Below, one piece after another: positions 35,556-47,841 of a stretch of 64,000 bases of DNA; positions within the stretch are counted from its first letter, which is position 1; each line of letters opens with the position of its first letter. The stretch comes from Raphanus sativus (taxonomy: Eukaryota; Streptophyta; Magnoliopsida; Brassicales; Brassicaceae): assembly GCF_000801105.2 (NCBI RefSeq), contig NC_079515.1, positions 9,982,001-10,046,000 of the forward strand, read 5' to 3'. The notes beneath the pieces were generated by a model. That model ran no database searches and had not been told where the DNA came from. It saw only the letters and a program-made list of their open reading frames with translations. The translations under genes and the position numbers were made by a program.

Positions 35556-35738
35556 CAGTGAAACCTCTATAAATTAATAATGTTAGGACTACACCAAAAC
35601 TATATTTTTTATTAATTTATAGAGATTATTAATTTATCGAGATACTAATTGAACCAAAAATTCAATTTAGGACTATGAAATTATATTAATTTATAGAGAT
35701 ATTAATTTATAGATTATTAATTTAAAGATGTTATACTG
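35556..35738. mobile_element. Emigrant-like MITE, complete (Tc1/mariner, pogo type)
   Basis: CAGTGAAACCTCTATAAATT at the left and a short inverted ACTG at the right, with TA on both sides. Repeated TTAATTTATAGAG words fill the interior. 183 bp, no coding sequence. Confidence 0.78.
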
Positions 35739-37070
35739 TACTGTGCAAAACAGACCTCCATATTTGCGCAAACCGTCCTTGAACTTCTGGATGTGAATAT
35801 AAGAATATAAAAAATCTGTTACAATATAAGAATATACCTACATAAAACAATTTATATGCCATGAAAATCTTGACATTGTTCATAGATCACACATAAAATC
35901 CTCATACTGTATCTTTTTAACAGTAAATGAGGAACATAACTATAAAGTTGAATTACTTCGTAGAATCCCAAGTGGTGTGATTGTGGTTTTGTTTTCCTTG
36001 GATGGTTTTTATGAACTGTCTTTGGAGAACGTGGCAGAAGCAGCTCGATGTAAAAGTCTCAAACTTCTTTTGGATCCTTAATTTGTATCTCCCAAGCCAC
36101 AACCTTCAGGTCCTAACAATTTTGGCTGTGATTTCTCAAGGTAGTAACGCCTAAGTTTGGTCTCATATGGTTTTGGTTTGTGAATTTGTAACAAGTTTAA
36201 TGATTTTCTTGCTGTAGTTATGTCAAATGAGGTTGACTAAACTCAGCTCATTTGGACTCTGTTTAGTTGAAACAGAAGAAACGGAGCAGCAGCAAAGTCA
36301 GAAACTTCAAAGTGATGGCTCTCCAATTTGATAACAGCACAATCAATAGAGTTGAGTCTCTTCTTAAAAGACACAATTTGTGTACTGATACTCTTGTTAT
36401 ACAGTCCGCAAGCTATCTTCAAAGAGCCTTTACGTGGAGGCAATAACATTTTGGTATGGGTGTCATTTGACTTTGATAGTATATGCAACATTTTTTGTAG
36501 TTTCTCTTTTGATTTTTTCTACATATTTGGTCTGGAAGGGTCTTATGTCAAATTGAGCATATTGTGTCTTTGTGGTTGTCACAGATTGAAGAAAGGTGTT
36601 AGAAGGACCTTCAATCTGATAGCAGAGGTGGTGTTCGTGAGCAGATAGGCGGAGCAGTCGTAAGCAGAGAGAGGCATTAGCTTCGTTAAGATTAGATTTA
36701 GATTAGTTTTTGGTTTAATGTATTCTTATCTTACTTTATTTAGATTGGTTTTGTAAACCGGTTTCATTTGTAAACTGATTTTAATTAAATAAAAATTAAT
36801 TTATTTTAAGTTTAAAATTAATTTGATTTAATATATGATATATCTATTTAGTTATTTATTTTAGTTTTCTAAACAAACGCTATTGCAATGTTCATTATAT
36901 AATAGCAAATTATAAACACTGCTATCATATGTGTCGGATACAATAGTGTGTACGAAACTGCTATTATAAATGGAGGATCTATTATAGTTGGACATTTGGA
37001 CTGTTGGAGTAGACATAGCGGTTCATAATACGCTATCTATGACATATGAGAGCGGTTTTTCGTGCTAAGA
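35739..37070. other. Degenerate region, possibly CACTA-derived
   Basis: The frame at 36328-36648 (106 codons) and its antisense partner are not recognised. 36880-37065 holds several short GCTAT/ATAGCG words in both orientations, reminiscent of CACTA subterminal repeats. No CACTA terminus was found, so this is tentative. Confidence 0.3.
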
Positions 37071-38490
37071 AATGATTTTTTTTTTTTGTACAGAGCAGAA
37101 AAGATACCTCCTTTACTCGATCTTCAAGAGACGCTTGTTCCAGAAGATGTGATATGAGGATCTGTTTTATTTCACGAATTGACTGAAATACAGGAAAAGA
37201 GTGATATATTTTTATATATAATAAGTTATTTACTTTTAAATTCTAAGGAACTATCAGATAATTTACCAATAATTATCATGTAGTTTGCAAGTAATTTACA
37301 AGTAATTTACAAGTTTAAATAATAAAACAAGGCAAATAACTTGCAAGTTGAGAAAACCATTTTTAGGAAAAGATGAAGGACATCTTTTGCTCCTCTCTCT
37401 AAACTCTGTTTTCTCTCATCTCTCTCTAATCAAAACTTAGTTCCGATCTTCATTGTTTCGGTTCTGGTGGCTTTCATAGCAACGAAACCGGTCCTCTCCT
37501 GTAAATTTCTTGTCTAGTTAGTCGGATCTTCGAAACTCTGTCGTTGTTTTATGCGGATTTAGCAACGGGTCTGTCGGTGTGAGTCTTATATCCTCGATGT
37601 GTTCTGGCTTGTCTTGCATGTTCTTTTGACGAGCTTGTTTGGGTTCTATGCTAGTTGGTTTGGGGTGCGGTTTCTCTGATCTTCTGATTCCTCTCTTTAC
37701 TATCTCTAGATCCGGTTTTGTATCTTCTCTCTCGAAGGTGCGGGAGTTGTCTTTCGTTAGGCGCTGTATAGGAATCTCTCCTCAATCGGTGGTTCTTCTC
37801 GGTGACCCTATTGCAGATCCCTAACCAGTTTCTTATGATCTGTTGGTTCCGACATGGATTTGGAGTTGAAGGTTTAGTCGTGATCTCTTCCTCATCTTGT
37901 TGCGGCAATTACCTTTCTATGGTTTAGCAAGAATCTTATCGCCTCTTTGCTCATGAATGACTTAGTAATATCTATGGTTGTTTCAGTAAAGAGGGTCTTG
38001 GTTGCTCCAAAGGGAACTCACGGCTTCGACAGTTCAATGACTTGTTGTGGCGAAGGTGAAGTGAAAAGTTTGGTTTCAACCTTGGTTCAGTGTTCTTTTG
38101 CAGTTCTTGTTAAACTTTTAGTTGGTTCATTCCTTATGTTTAGCCTATTAGCATTGAATCTCTGTTGTTTATTTTGGTTGGTTTCGTATGTGTGGGCTTT
38201 ACACTTCAGAAACTTTCATGTCGTTCGTCGTCTTATGTTTACTTCAAAAACAATTATATATAAACACATGCATATTTTGATTATATTTAAAGTTGTAAAT
38301 GTATAAAGTTATATAATTATTATTCTAACATATGATTTGAGAGATTATATTCACATTATTAATTATATAAAATTATTACATAAAAGAAAGAAAAAACATT
38401 TATGACAATTATAATTTTTTTCCTTTACATGCAAAAAAATATATTTTACAAAACAAATTTGTATAGAATTTTAAGATTATTTGTATTAAT
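37071..38490. other. Gene-like or LINE-like degraded segment
   Basis: 37380-38250 is less AT-rich, with CT-rich stretches such as CTCTCATCTCTCTCTAATC and a frame at 37947-38306 (119 codons) that I do not recognise. It may be an old retroelement or a decayed gene. No domain or splice structure can be supported. Confidence 0.3.
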
Positions 38491-38690
38491 CAAAAGAAAT
38501 GAGATATCCGTAAGTATCCGCAAATATCCGTAAATATCTATGTATTTTTCGGATATCTGTTTTTCCGAATATCCGTATTTTTCTAAAGCAAAACAAATCG
38601 GAAAATTAGATATCCGTAATATTCGAAACAAATCATAAATACCTTAAAAAAACTCGGATATCTGATCCGTGCCCATGCCTAGATAGATGG
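38491..38690. repeat. hAT-MITE remnant in the PPR promoter
   Basis: Repeated ATATCCGTAA and CGGATATCTG words end in GATCCGTGCCCATGCCTA, corresponding to one end of the 13804-14378 family (GGCACGGATC inside TAGGGGTGGGCA). The remnant stops about 130 bp before the PPR start codon. Confidence 0.6.
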
Positions 38691-38816
38691 ATAACAAAAC
38701 TGACAGTTGACAAAACAAACTGTTATCACTGAAGAAAGATGAGAAGATAAAAGGAGAAGAGAAGAGAGTCACTAACGTCTCTTCATTTCCTTCTTCATCA
38801 TCATCTCTTTCGCCAA

Positions 38817-41261
38817 ATGTCATCCCTACCTCTCCCACCACCCCCGCCACTTTCCTTCCACTCTCCGCCTCCAAACCAAACCCGCCACCACTCTTCCACC
38901 TTCACTCCCCAAACACCTTCCATCCGCTCCCGCCTCAGCAGAATCTGCCAAGACGGAAACCCACACCTCGCACGCCAACTGTTCGACGCAATTCCCAAAC
39001 CAACCACCGTCCTGTGGAACACCATCATCATCGGCCTCATCTGCAACTCTCTCCCGCACGACGCTCTCCTCTTCTACTCCCGGATGAAAAAGACTGCTCC
39101 TTTCACCAAATGCGACGCCTACACTTACTCCTCCACCCTCAAGGCCTGCGCCGAGACCAAGAACCTCAAGGCTGGTAGAGCCGTGCATTGCCATTTGATC
39201 CGTTGCTTGCAGAACTCCAGCAGGGTTGTTCACAACTCTCTCTTGAATATGTACGTCTCTTGCTTAAACCACCCTCCCGGAAGCGAGTACGATGTGGTGC
39301 GTAAGGTTTTCGATAGTATGCGTAGGAAGAACGTTGTGGCGTGGAACACGTTGGTTTCTTGGTATGTGAAAACAGAGAGGTACGCGGAAGCTTGTAGGCA
39401 GTTTGCGATTATGATGAGGATGGAGGTTAAACCGAGTCCTGTTAGCTTTGTCAATGTTTTCCCCGCGGTGGCGAGTTCGAGAAGCGTTAAGAGAGCTAAC
39501 GTCTTTTATGGTTTGATGGTTAAGTTGGGAGATGAGTATGTGAAGGACTTGTTTGTGGTGAGCTCGGCTATTTCTATGTTTGCAGAGCTTGGCGATGTTG
39601 AAGCGTCACGGAGAGTGTTTGATTCTTGTGTTGAGAGGAACATCGAGGTGTGGAATACAATGATAGGCGTTTATGTTCAGAATGATTATGTAGTTGAGAG
39701 TATTGATCTTTTTCTTGAAGCAATAGGATCGAAAGAGATTGTCTCTGATGAAGTGACCTTCCTCTTGGCAGCGAGTGCAGTTTCAGGGCTGCAGCAAGTG
39801 GAATTGTGTAGACAGTTTCATGGATTTGTGAGCAAGAACTTTCAAGAGATACCGGTTGTGATTTATAACTCGTTGATGGTGATGTACTCGAGGTGCGGCT
39901 CTGTGCACGAGTCTTTTGCAGTCTTTGTTTCGATGCGAGAGAGAGATGTTGTATCGTGGAACACAATGATCTCTGCGTTTGTGCAAAACGGCTTAGATGA
40001 TGAAGGATTGATGTTGGTGTATGAGATGCAGAAGCAGGGGTTTAAGATTGATTACATAACAGTGACTGCTTTGCTTTCGGCTGCGTCGAATCTCAGAAAC
40101 AAGGAGATTGGGAAACAGACTCATGGCTTCCTTATAAGGCAAGGGATTCAGTTCGAGGGGATGAACAGTTACCTTATTGACATGTATGCTAAGTCAGGTT
40201 TAATAAAGATCTCAGAGAAGCTTTTTGAGAGAAGTGGCTATGCTGAAAGAGATCAAGCTACTTGGAACTCTATGCTTTCCGGGTACACGCAGAATGGACA
40301 CACAGAGGAGACGTTTGCTGTGTTCAGGAAGATGTTAGAACAGAATATCAAACCCAATGCCATAACTGTGGCATCGATTGTCCCTGCGTGTAGCCAAATA
40401 GGTAGTTTCGACTTAGGCAAACAGCTCCATGGTTTTTCTATAAGACAATACTTGGATCAGAATGTTTTTGTTGCTTCCGCGTTAGTTGATATGTATTCAA
40501 AGTCAGGAGCTATACAGTACGCAGAAAACATGTTTTACCAGACGAAAGAGAGAAACTCTGTGACATACACCACGATGATATTGGGCTATGGTCAACATGG
40601 AATGGGCGACAGAGCTATCTCGCTGTTTCGTTCAATGGAAGAATCTGGAATCAAACCGGATGCTATCACCTTTGTTGCAGTGTTATCAGCTTGCAGCTAT
40701 TCCGGTCTAGTGGATGAAGGTCTCAGAATCTTCGAGGAAATGAAAGAAGTTTATAACATTCAGCCTTCCGCTGAGCACTATTGCTGCGTTACAGACATGC
40801 TAGGGAGAGTAGGCCGCGTTGAGGAAGCCTACGAGTTTGTTAAAGGGCTTGGTGAAGAAGGAAACATTGCTGAGCTATGGGGTTCAGTTCTGGGAGCTTG
40901 TAGACTACACGGTGAGATTGAGCTTGCTGAAACTGTTTCAGAGAAGTTAGCTAAAGTGGATAAAGGAAAGAACTTTTCAGGATATCAGGTTTTGCTCTCG
41001 AATATGTATGCCGAGGAGCAAAAATGGACGAGTGTTGATAGGTTGAGGAGAGGAATGAGAGAAAAGGGTTTAAGGAAAGAAGTTGGTCGTAGTGGGATTG
41101 AGGTTGCAGGTAATGTAAATTGTTTTGTGTCTAGAGATCAAGATCATCCTCAGAGTGATGAGATATATGATGTGATTGAGGGTTTGGCTAAAGATATGAG
41201 AGGGGATTCGTATCTGACAACGTTCCCAGTTGTTAGTCCAAGTTTGGAACTAGAGGAGTGA
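38817..41261 (+). CDS. AEF1: Chloroplast PPR protein, PLS class with E domain (AEF1-like)
   Basis: Intronless gene for 814 residues. The first about 45 residues are rich in Ser, Pro, Thr and Arg with few acids, as in plastid transit peptides. From there to about residue 690 run tandem 31-36-residue helical pairs of the PLS type; recurring signatures include VVAWNTLVSWYVK, VVSWNTMISAFVQNG and SVTYTTMILGYGQHG, with KPDAITFVAVLSACSYSGLVDEG near the end. The remaining C-terminus (GYQVLLSNMYAEEQKW onward) is an E/E+ extension without a DYW deaminase domain, so an editing role would need a deaminase partner. Length and sequence resemble Arabidopsis At3g22150 (about 820 aa), which is required for editing of plastid atpF. 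The target here is inferred from that orthology, not read from the repeats. All frames on the opposite strand are shadows. An hAT remnant lies just upstream. Confidence 0.93.
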   Translation: MSSLPLPPPPPLSFHSPPPNQTRHHSSTFTPQTPSIRSRLSRICQDGNPHLARQLFDAIPKPTTVLWNTIIIGLICNSLPHDALLFYSRMKKTAPFTKCDAYTYSSTLKACAETKNLKAGRAVHCHLIRCLQNSSRVVHNSLLNMYVSCLNHPPGSEYDVVRKVFDSMRRKNVVAWNTLVSWYVKTERYAEACRQFAIMMRMEVKPSPVSFVNVFPAVASSRSVKRANVFYGLMVKLGDEYVKDLFVVSSAISMFAELGDVEASRRVFDSCVERNIEVWNTMIGVYVQNDYVVESIDLFLEAIGSKEIVSDEVTFLLAASAVSGLQQVELCRQFHGFVSKNFQEIPVVIYNSLMVMYSRCGSVHESFAVFVSMRERDVVSWNTMISAFVQNGLDDEGLMLVYEMQKQGFKIDYITVTALLSAASNLRNKEIGKQTHGFLIRQGIQFEGMNSYLIDMYAKSGLIKISEKLFERSGYAERDQATWNSMLSGYTQNGHTEETFAVFRKMLEQNIKPNAITVASIVPACSQIGSFDLGKQLHGFSIRQYLDQNVFVASALVDMYSKSGAIQYAENMFYQTKERNSVTYTTMILGYGQHGMGDRAISLFRSMEESGIKPDAITFVAVLSACSYSGLVDEGLRIFEEMKEVYNIQPSAEHYCCVTDMLGRVGRVEEAYEFVKGLGEEGNIAELWGSVLGACRLHGEIELAETVSEKLAKVDKGKNFSGYQVLLSNMYAEEQKWTSVDRLRRGMREKGLRKEVGRSGIEVAGNVNCFVSRDQDHPQSDEIYDVIEGLAKDMRGDSYLTTFPVVSPSLELEE

Positions 41262-42518
41262 AGTTGAATGCTAGTGTATCTTTAGCTCTCACAGAATAAT
41301 GAGAGGAGATTTGTTGAAAGGTGAGATGATTCAAGGCCTTAAAAGCGGGTAAGCATGCAAATGTCTCATCTCTTTGCTTTTTGAAGCTCTTTGTTGGTGA
41401 CATTGAAGCAGTTCTCTATGGTCTTAAACACTCTTTATTCATTGTCTTCAGCAAGTGTTGGGATCCAGTAGCAGAGAATCTTTTCTCAGCGAGACATTAG
41501 ACAGGAGATGGAGGTTTTAAACCATTGGAAGACAATTCAAGTGAGATTCTAAAACCATTATTTGACTCACATTGTTCACTTTGGTCTTTGTACACATTCC
41601 ATTAAGCTGATCATGAAGAAGTCAGAGAAGAAACTGGGAATAGAAATGTAAATAATAAACATAAAACAACACTGTTGTAGTTTCATTTCTATCATCTTGA
41701 CTCTAGGCATCTTCTCTTGTAAACATTATTTTTATAATTATTTTCACTTTCCATAAGCCAAGATAAAATGACGATGAGTAGAACTGAATATAGACACGAA
41801 ATTTCATAATTATAAATATTCTTTGATTTAATAAAAAGCAATTCTTTCAGATAGCCCTTTTTAAGTTTTTGTCACAAAATAGTTCTCAAAAAATAAAATA
41901 ATCAAAATAGCATTTTTTTAGTTTTTAATTTTTGAAATTTAAAATTTTTATCCTTTAAATTCACTCATTGATTCTAAATTTTAAACATAAATTAGTTAAC
42001 CCAAGGAATATAAATGTATATATTACCCGTTAATTAAAAAAATTTGGTCATATTTCTTATTTAGGATTATTTTGTGAAAATAAATTTAAAAAATTATCCA
42101 AAAAATTAATTTTAAATAAAATAGTCACGAAAGTGTGATCACAAACAACAAAACATTGGCCAACCTTAGACCATAAACTTTGAATATTAAATGATAAATT
42201 GTAGTTGTACGTTTGAAATGAGGTGGAACTTTTAAGTGAGTTTTTATTTTGTTTTTATTTTGTATATTATCACTAAATTACCATATGGATGGAGTTTGAA
42301 ATTTACATTGACCATCTAGAAAACTTACAACTCAACCACTAGCCCACCACTCATGAAATTTAAGATATATAAATGTCTATATACAAATAATACATTTTTA
42401 AATATTCTACTACAAAAGCTGTTAGGCATAGGCTAGGTGAAAGAATAGTAGAGAGTTTGTTCCAATTCAATGCTTCCATGTGTTATAAAATCAACCTTTT
42501 AGTCTAGTTGTCCGAAAG
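41262..42518. other. 3' flank of the PPR gene and intergenic DNA
   Basis: The first about 450 bp are less AT-rich and probably include the PPR 3' untranslated region. The rest is AT-rich. TTTCAGATAGCC...GTCACAAAATAG near 41846 and ATTATTTTGTGAAAATAA near 42066 are roughly inverted and could be ends of an old transposon, which I cannot confirm. Confidence 0.4.
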
Positions 42519-42763
42519 AATAGATTATCTTATTCAAACTGGTGGTGGTGGTCTAGTGGTGTTTGAGGGAATTAAGAAACCCAATAAGACGAACCTGGGT
42601 TCAAACTCCACCGGCCACACGGATATGAGTTATTGCTTTCGACTCATTTGAATGCCCACAAGAGGGTTTATCCGTGGGATGTACCTCCACCCGGGAGTTA
42701 GGTTTGTGTCATCATTGATCCGGGTTTAATCATTTTAGTTTAAAAAAAAAAAATAGATTATCT
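42519..42763 (+). mobile_element. tRNA-derived SINE with target duplication
   Basis: AATAGATTATCT flanks the insertion at 42519-42530 and 42752-42763. The body (about 42536-42751) starts with an RNA polymerase III A-box-like TGGTCTAGTGGTG and has a B box GGTTCAAACTCC at 42598-42609. It ends in poly-A. It differs from the SINE at 50941, so two SINE families are present. Confidence 0.82.
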
Positions 42764-43741
42764 CATTTTTAAAAAATTATACAAACTAAAGATACCATAT
42801 CAATTGTGAAGACACATAATTGTATAGTATCGTAATTGGTAACTGAGTTCAAATTGAGTTAAGAAAAGGAACTTTTAGTTAACTTAACAGTAAGGGGGAC
42901 CCACAACGCGTTTGGATTGGATACATCCCCTCTTCCCAAGTCCTGACCCCTTTCTCACTCAGTTTTTTTGTCACTTCTTCAATGTTACTAGTTTTGTTTT
43001 TTATAAATATAAGATTCTTCATTGTTAATTTCTTTTATATTATTTTATTTGTCAAATATAAACACGTCTAGGACATGATAGAAATATTCTCTTTCATTAA
43101 TTTATGGATTTATCGTAAGAATCTAAAATCTAGAATAAATGCGAAAGACGAAAATCCTATAGAGTTTGGCTTTGGTATATTGGCCAAACTATATATTAAC
43201 ATCGATCTACATCAAAAAGACCCATCTCACTATCAGTATAGTAATTAATATGAGCGCGAAGAAATTAAAATAGGAAAATAAACGATAACGTAAGAATCTA
43301 GGTATGTTCATGTTGGTAGCCTACCTTCACCAAAAAGCTTCCTCTGTTTCCGAACGAAAGGCAAGTTTGATATGATCCAATCAAAAGTCTCTCTCCTTAT
43401 TTTATTGTCAAAATATAATTCTGGTCTTGAAGAAAATTCTCCTTGAAATATATTTCAAAAATCTTAAAAAGTTAATGATTGATGTAAAAAGGAAAAGGAT
43501 AGTCATCGTTTTCCGTCGACAAGTCATATGATAATAACATTATATATGCCCTAAAAAGGAAGAAAAACAATAAAGTTATAACAATATTCATATTCTATAT
43601 ATCATCGCGATCACTTAGTAAAAGCTACATTCACATTTAGTTACAGTTTTTGTCCAATAAGAATGCAAACGTTGGATGTAGGCCATTTTTCATCCATTTT
43701 ATGCACACGTTTTATAAAGAAGTTAATGAAGTTGTAACTTA
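42764..43741. other. AT-rich intergenic stretch
   Basis: No gene, RNA or complete repeat recognised. Confidence 0.5.
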
Positions 43742-44027
43742 GAGCATCCCCATTAGTGAAACTAACGGGGGTTCACACAATTCCCAAAAAAAAAAAAATA
43801 TTAAATAAAGCCAAAAGTGATGAACTTCACTCCCGCGAGTTCTTGCTGATGAATCTGTATCATCACTATTTCACGGGCCCCACAATACGTGACGGCCCGC
43901 GGTTGGTCGATTATTATTATTATTTTTTTTTTTTTTAGAAAAAAATGTCGAACAGTAAAAAAAGAAAATAATAATAATAATTTTTTTTTGGTGAACCTCC
44001 CCATGAAGTTCACAGATGGAGATGCTC
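43742..44027. mobile_element. Tourist-like MITE with TTA duplication
   Basis: Ends GAGCATCCCCATTAGTGAA and, inverted, GAGCATCTCCATCTGTGAA, flanked by TTA at 43739-43741 and 44028-44030. The interior has long A and T runs that generate spurious reading frames. 286 bp, no transposase. Confidence 0.82.
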
Positions 44028-46571
44028 TTATATTCGTATTTTCTATCTGTAAAGCAGCTAAAGCTACATTCACACTAATTTCATGTTTGAATTTTACAAT
44101 TCTATACGATTATAGAAACTAGATGTAAGCTATTTGTCTCACATCTCCTCCATTATATGCACGTCACACATATATGATATTTCTTTGAATATTGGAGAAA
44201 TATAATATTTCACATGCAATTCAGAACTTCACTGAAAGTATTTTTACATAGAGAGCGCTAATATATGTGTTACTAGGACCGGCCCGCCCTACGGGCGGGA
44301 TAATAATTTGAAAATAATATAAATAGTTAGATTAAATATTTAATATAATTTTTTTTAAATATATATTAGTTAAATTTTGTACAGTCACAGTATTGGAAGA
44401 CTAAATAAAATATGCTATTTTGATAGGTAGTTTTGATTCTTTTTTTTTGGTGCCATCACATTATTTTTGGTAATTTCCTGGAGGTGGATGAATCTAAAGA
44501 TTCTCGTGAGGAAAGAAACGAACTTGTGGTTATAGATTAAGTAAACAAATATATGTGTAAAATTTATTATGAAGTTGGCTAAATATTAGTCATGTAAACC
44601 GAAAATAATAATATTAATGTATCTCGACATGTTGGACAAATTAAATTTGATATAAACCAATCAATGATGCACTGATGGTTGCAGGACAATGCGTTGACAT
44701 TCTCTTTGCTTACAGTATTGAGTTTTCATTGATTATATTTGAAATTTTCCAGTTTATAATTTTTTTCATTGATTGATTTTTATTGTGAAAGACTCAACGT
44801 CAGTTTTGGGGTTAACCAAATTTTCAAATACGAATATTAATGAAGCTGTGTTCTATTTTATTATGTAGATATAGATATTTTAATATAATCATCACATCTT
44901 ATATCAATAAAAAACATATTCATGTATTAGTAACCAATAGAAAGAACATTTTGTAAATCACTTTTGAAACATGTTACTACTTGGTTTTTGCTTCTTTTTT
45001 ATGATAAACAACTCTAACCACAATCTTGAATGTGAAGCTTGATTCGTTGCAGACTCTAAATTCTAACTCAGCAGAAACACTCTCATGTAGCCACTGAATT
45101 ATGAAAAGGATCACTGCACAAATCTGAGCAAGACTTTAGCTCCAACTGTTCCTAGAAGATAGGAGCGTGTTCACCTGATAATCCACAACTGCAACAATCC
45201 TTCAGCTATTGTTGTCTACATGTTCTTCCTAATACCATGTTAGAGCTTGGCCACCTTTATTCCCTTTGCCACCACCAGCTTGGCCTCTGCCTTAACCACC
45301 TCTCACAAACCTCCATGTTGGTTTTGGCTGCCAATAAGTATAATATAATTAGATGACTAAAAACCGCCACTTTGTTGATACACATGCAAACTCAGTCAAT
45401 AACACTTACATTGGTAGGCGTCTCACATAAGGAGTTGCATCACTTCTTAATCTTCCTCCCAGCTCAAATTCCTTGTCAGCAATAATCAGTGGCTTTAAGT
45501 TCTTTTAAGTGCAATCATCAAAAGAATCAACTCGCAAACTCAACTATTCTTTTGTAACTGGAAAAAGACCAAACATATAGCAAGACTTACCCAATATGAA
45601 ACAGCTACAGAGATCAGAGATGGAGGTTCTTGATGCACCAATACAAATGATGAACCACAATCATCACGTCATATGGGCTGCAGTTCTTAAAAGCTTCAAA
45701 TACTATCACACTCTCCATACTATTCTGGATGGACCAGCATCGTCTAACAAAGCTTACAAAGTACAAACTCAATATAAGTTTTTCTTGCTTATGATTATCC
45801 AGCAACTAATAAGGTTGAGAGACATTCACTTCAATGAAATAATAAAACACATTACCTTTTCCTATATTCTCGGCTGAGATAAGCCATGTAAGCCCACAAC
45901 TGAGTACTGATGACTACGATTCAATAACTCCATGCACTATAGACTGCATAAAATGTGATGGTAAATGCTGCAACAGTCTGAATCTTTAGGTTGTGAAACA
46001 AACAAAAGAAGCATTTGTTACCTTTTATTAAAAATTATTTCTTTGATTTCTTAATGTCTTCTTTCTATCTTCCTCATCCTTTCTGTTTATGGTATCTTCG
46101 GTTTCACAGCATCATATGTGTGCTTCTTCTGGATCTGCTAAAAGACAAACTGGTTAAGATTTCTGGGAGAGGATAAAACTTGCCCATGTTTCACTACCAA
46201 TACATTCAGCTCACCATACAACCGAACTGAATACTAAAAATATATCATCAAAATGTAGGTCAAAAGAGTATTGTGAATACATTATTTACGTAGTGGATGG
46301 TACAAAATTCCGAGACTTCCCTAAACTGAATTTAAGCGTTGACCATAAGTTTGATTAAGTTGGTGCCTTTACAACTTAGAGAGTTACAAACACTACCACA
46401 ATCACCATGCCTCTCGGACACGTTGAAAAATACCACAGCCCCAAAAGATATAAACAGTTGTGACATGGCAAAGCAGAAAGGTATGAAGTAAACCTATTGC
46501 CTCCACATACATCATTGGTTTTTAAAAGAAAAAATTGTTTAGTTGTAACCACAGAGCATAAATTTGCAAAC

Positions 46572-46619
46572 AGAAACCACTAACATGTCAAAAAAAAAAA
46601 TAGAAAAAGAAACCACTAA
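46572..46619 (+). repeat. 12-bp direct repeat flanking a 24-bp A-rich insert
   Basis: AGAAACCACTAA at 46572-46583 and 46608-46619; the insert is CATGTC, A-run, TAGAAAA. Inside the Helitron. Confidence 0.55.
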
Positions 46620-46980
46620 ATATCAGTGAAATTCACAAAATTCGATCAAAGACCAAAACTTCACAATGACCCAATAATTAAAACTGTAGTTACCTTGCAA
46701 TTCAAGAGGCCTAATAAATCTACATCAAACACTAATCTCAAATCAATTGGAGGGGGGAGGGGGGAGCTTAAGTAGAAACAAATAGAGATGCAAAGAAAAA
46801 TACGGGAAAGTGAATCGATGAGAGGATACCTTCTTGAACTTCTTCTCCAGCACTGACTTCACCAAATACCTGAGAGAATCTCCAATCTAAAACGACGAAG
46901 CTCCGACTGCATCACCACCATTCATTCTCTCCTCTCTCCATTTCTATTTCTCGCACACACTCTCATGCCCCTCAGATAGA

Positions 46981-47178
46981 ATGTAAAAACAAATCAGCGA
47001 AGCAATAGTTTATCATGATCAATCCAAAAGAATCAGTTGAAGAAATTTGCAAGCTCAAATGGCGAGAGGAAGATAAGACATGTAAAAACAAATCAGCGAA
47101 GCAATAGTTTATCATGATCAATCCAAAAGAATCAGTTGAAGAAATTTGCAAGCTCAAATGGCGAGAGGAAGATAAGAC
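46981..47178. repeat. 99-bp tandem duplication inside the Helitron
   Basis: Copies 46981-47079 and 47080-47178 both run from ATGTAAAAACAAATCAGCG to GGAAGATAAGAC and look identical by eye. The minus frame 46972-47223 is an in-frame reading of both copies (SSSRHLSLQISSTDSFG twice). Confidence 0.88.
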
Positions 47179-47841
47179 GTCAAGGAGTCGTCGCCGTACG
47201 AAAGAGAGAGACGAAGCGTACATAAGAATTAGGGTTAGTGCAAGATCCTTCTACCGGGCCGGATAACGCGCACAAACTAAAAGACCAGCACACATCAAAC
47301 AACCAAAGCCCATCTCATTCGGGATTAAATGAAACGCGGAGTATCATCCGCACGGGACACGTGTCACAACGTCAGAGCTCGAATTTCTTAGGTGGAATCC
47401 TATGTGTCAGCTGGAGAGATACATCCTTCTTTTATATAAATAGATATTAGTGTTCGACAACATTGTTTTAACTAAGTTAAGTATAGTAGAAAATGGACTC
47501 CATAACTAATTTATATGAATGATAATTTATTGATCCCCTAGAGAACATATAGATTTATTTGCAAAACATTTATTTTTCTTATTGCCATTTTCAATGAAGC
47601 AAGTGTGCAACTTCAGTCATTGAATATTTGCCTAGTTAGGACCATGATAAATGATAACGGTATATAAACGTATCTAAAAGCCTAAAACAAAGATAAACAA
47701 GCTTGAATATGAAAACGAAAAGAAAAACTTGAATATACAGCAGTCAAAGTTGTCATTCTATGACAAAAAAAAGTCAGTACCTAACATTTCTGCCTTTATG
47801 CGAAAAAGAGGAAAAAAATTCAAAAGAATCCAATCGTTTTC

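Larger units (their letters stand above)
44273..47444 (-). mobile_element. Helitron on the minus strand (3.2 kb)
   Basis: On the minus strand it starts TCTATTTATATAAAAGAAGG at 47444 and ends with the stem CCCGCCCGTAGGGCGGG, CCGGTC and CTAG at 44273. The flanking bases are A and T. Near the 5' end, as in the 3.8-kb Helitron, is an ACACGTGTC motif. 45.0-47.2 kb has gene-like composition with short frames (45596-45877 plus, 46972-47223 minus) that I do not recognise. No Rep/helicase motif seen. Confidence 0.7.

Noticed and set aside
39574..39986. Minus frames of 67-130 codons inside the PPR gene
   Set aside because: Shadows of the PPR coding sequence, whose repeat motifs read on the plus strand.
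43756..44122. Frames of 60-90 codons on both strands
   Set aside because: They arise from poly-A/poly-T runs within the Tourist-like MITE.
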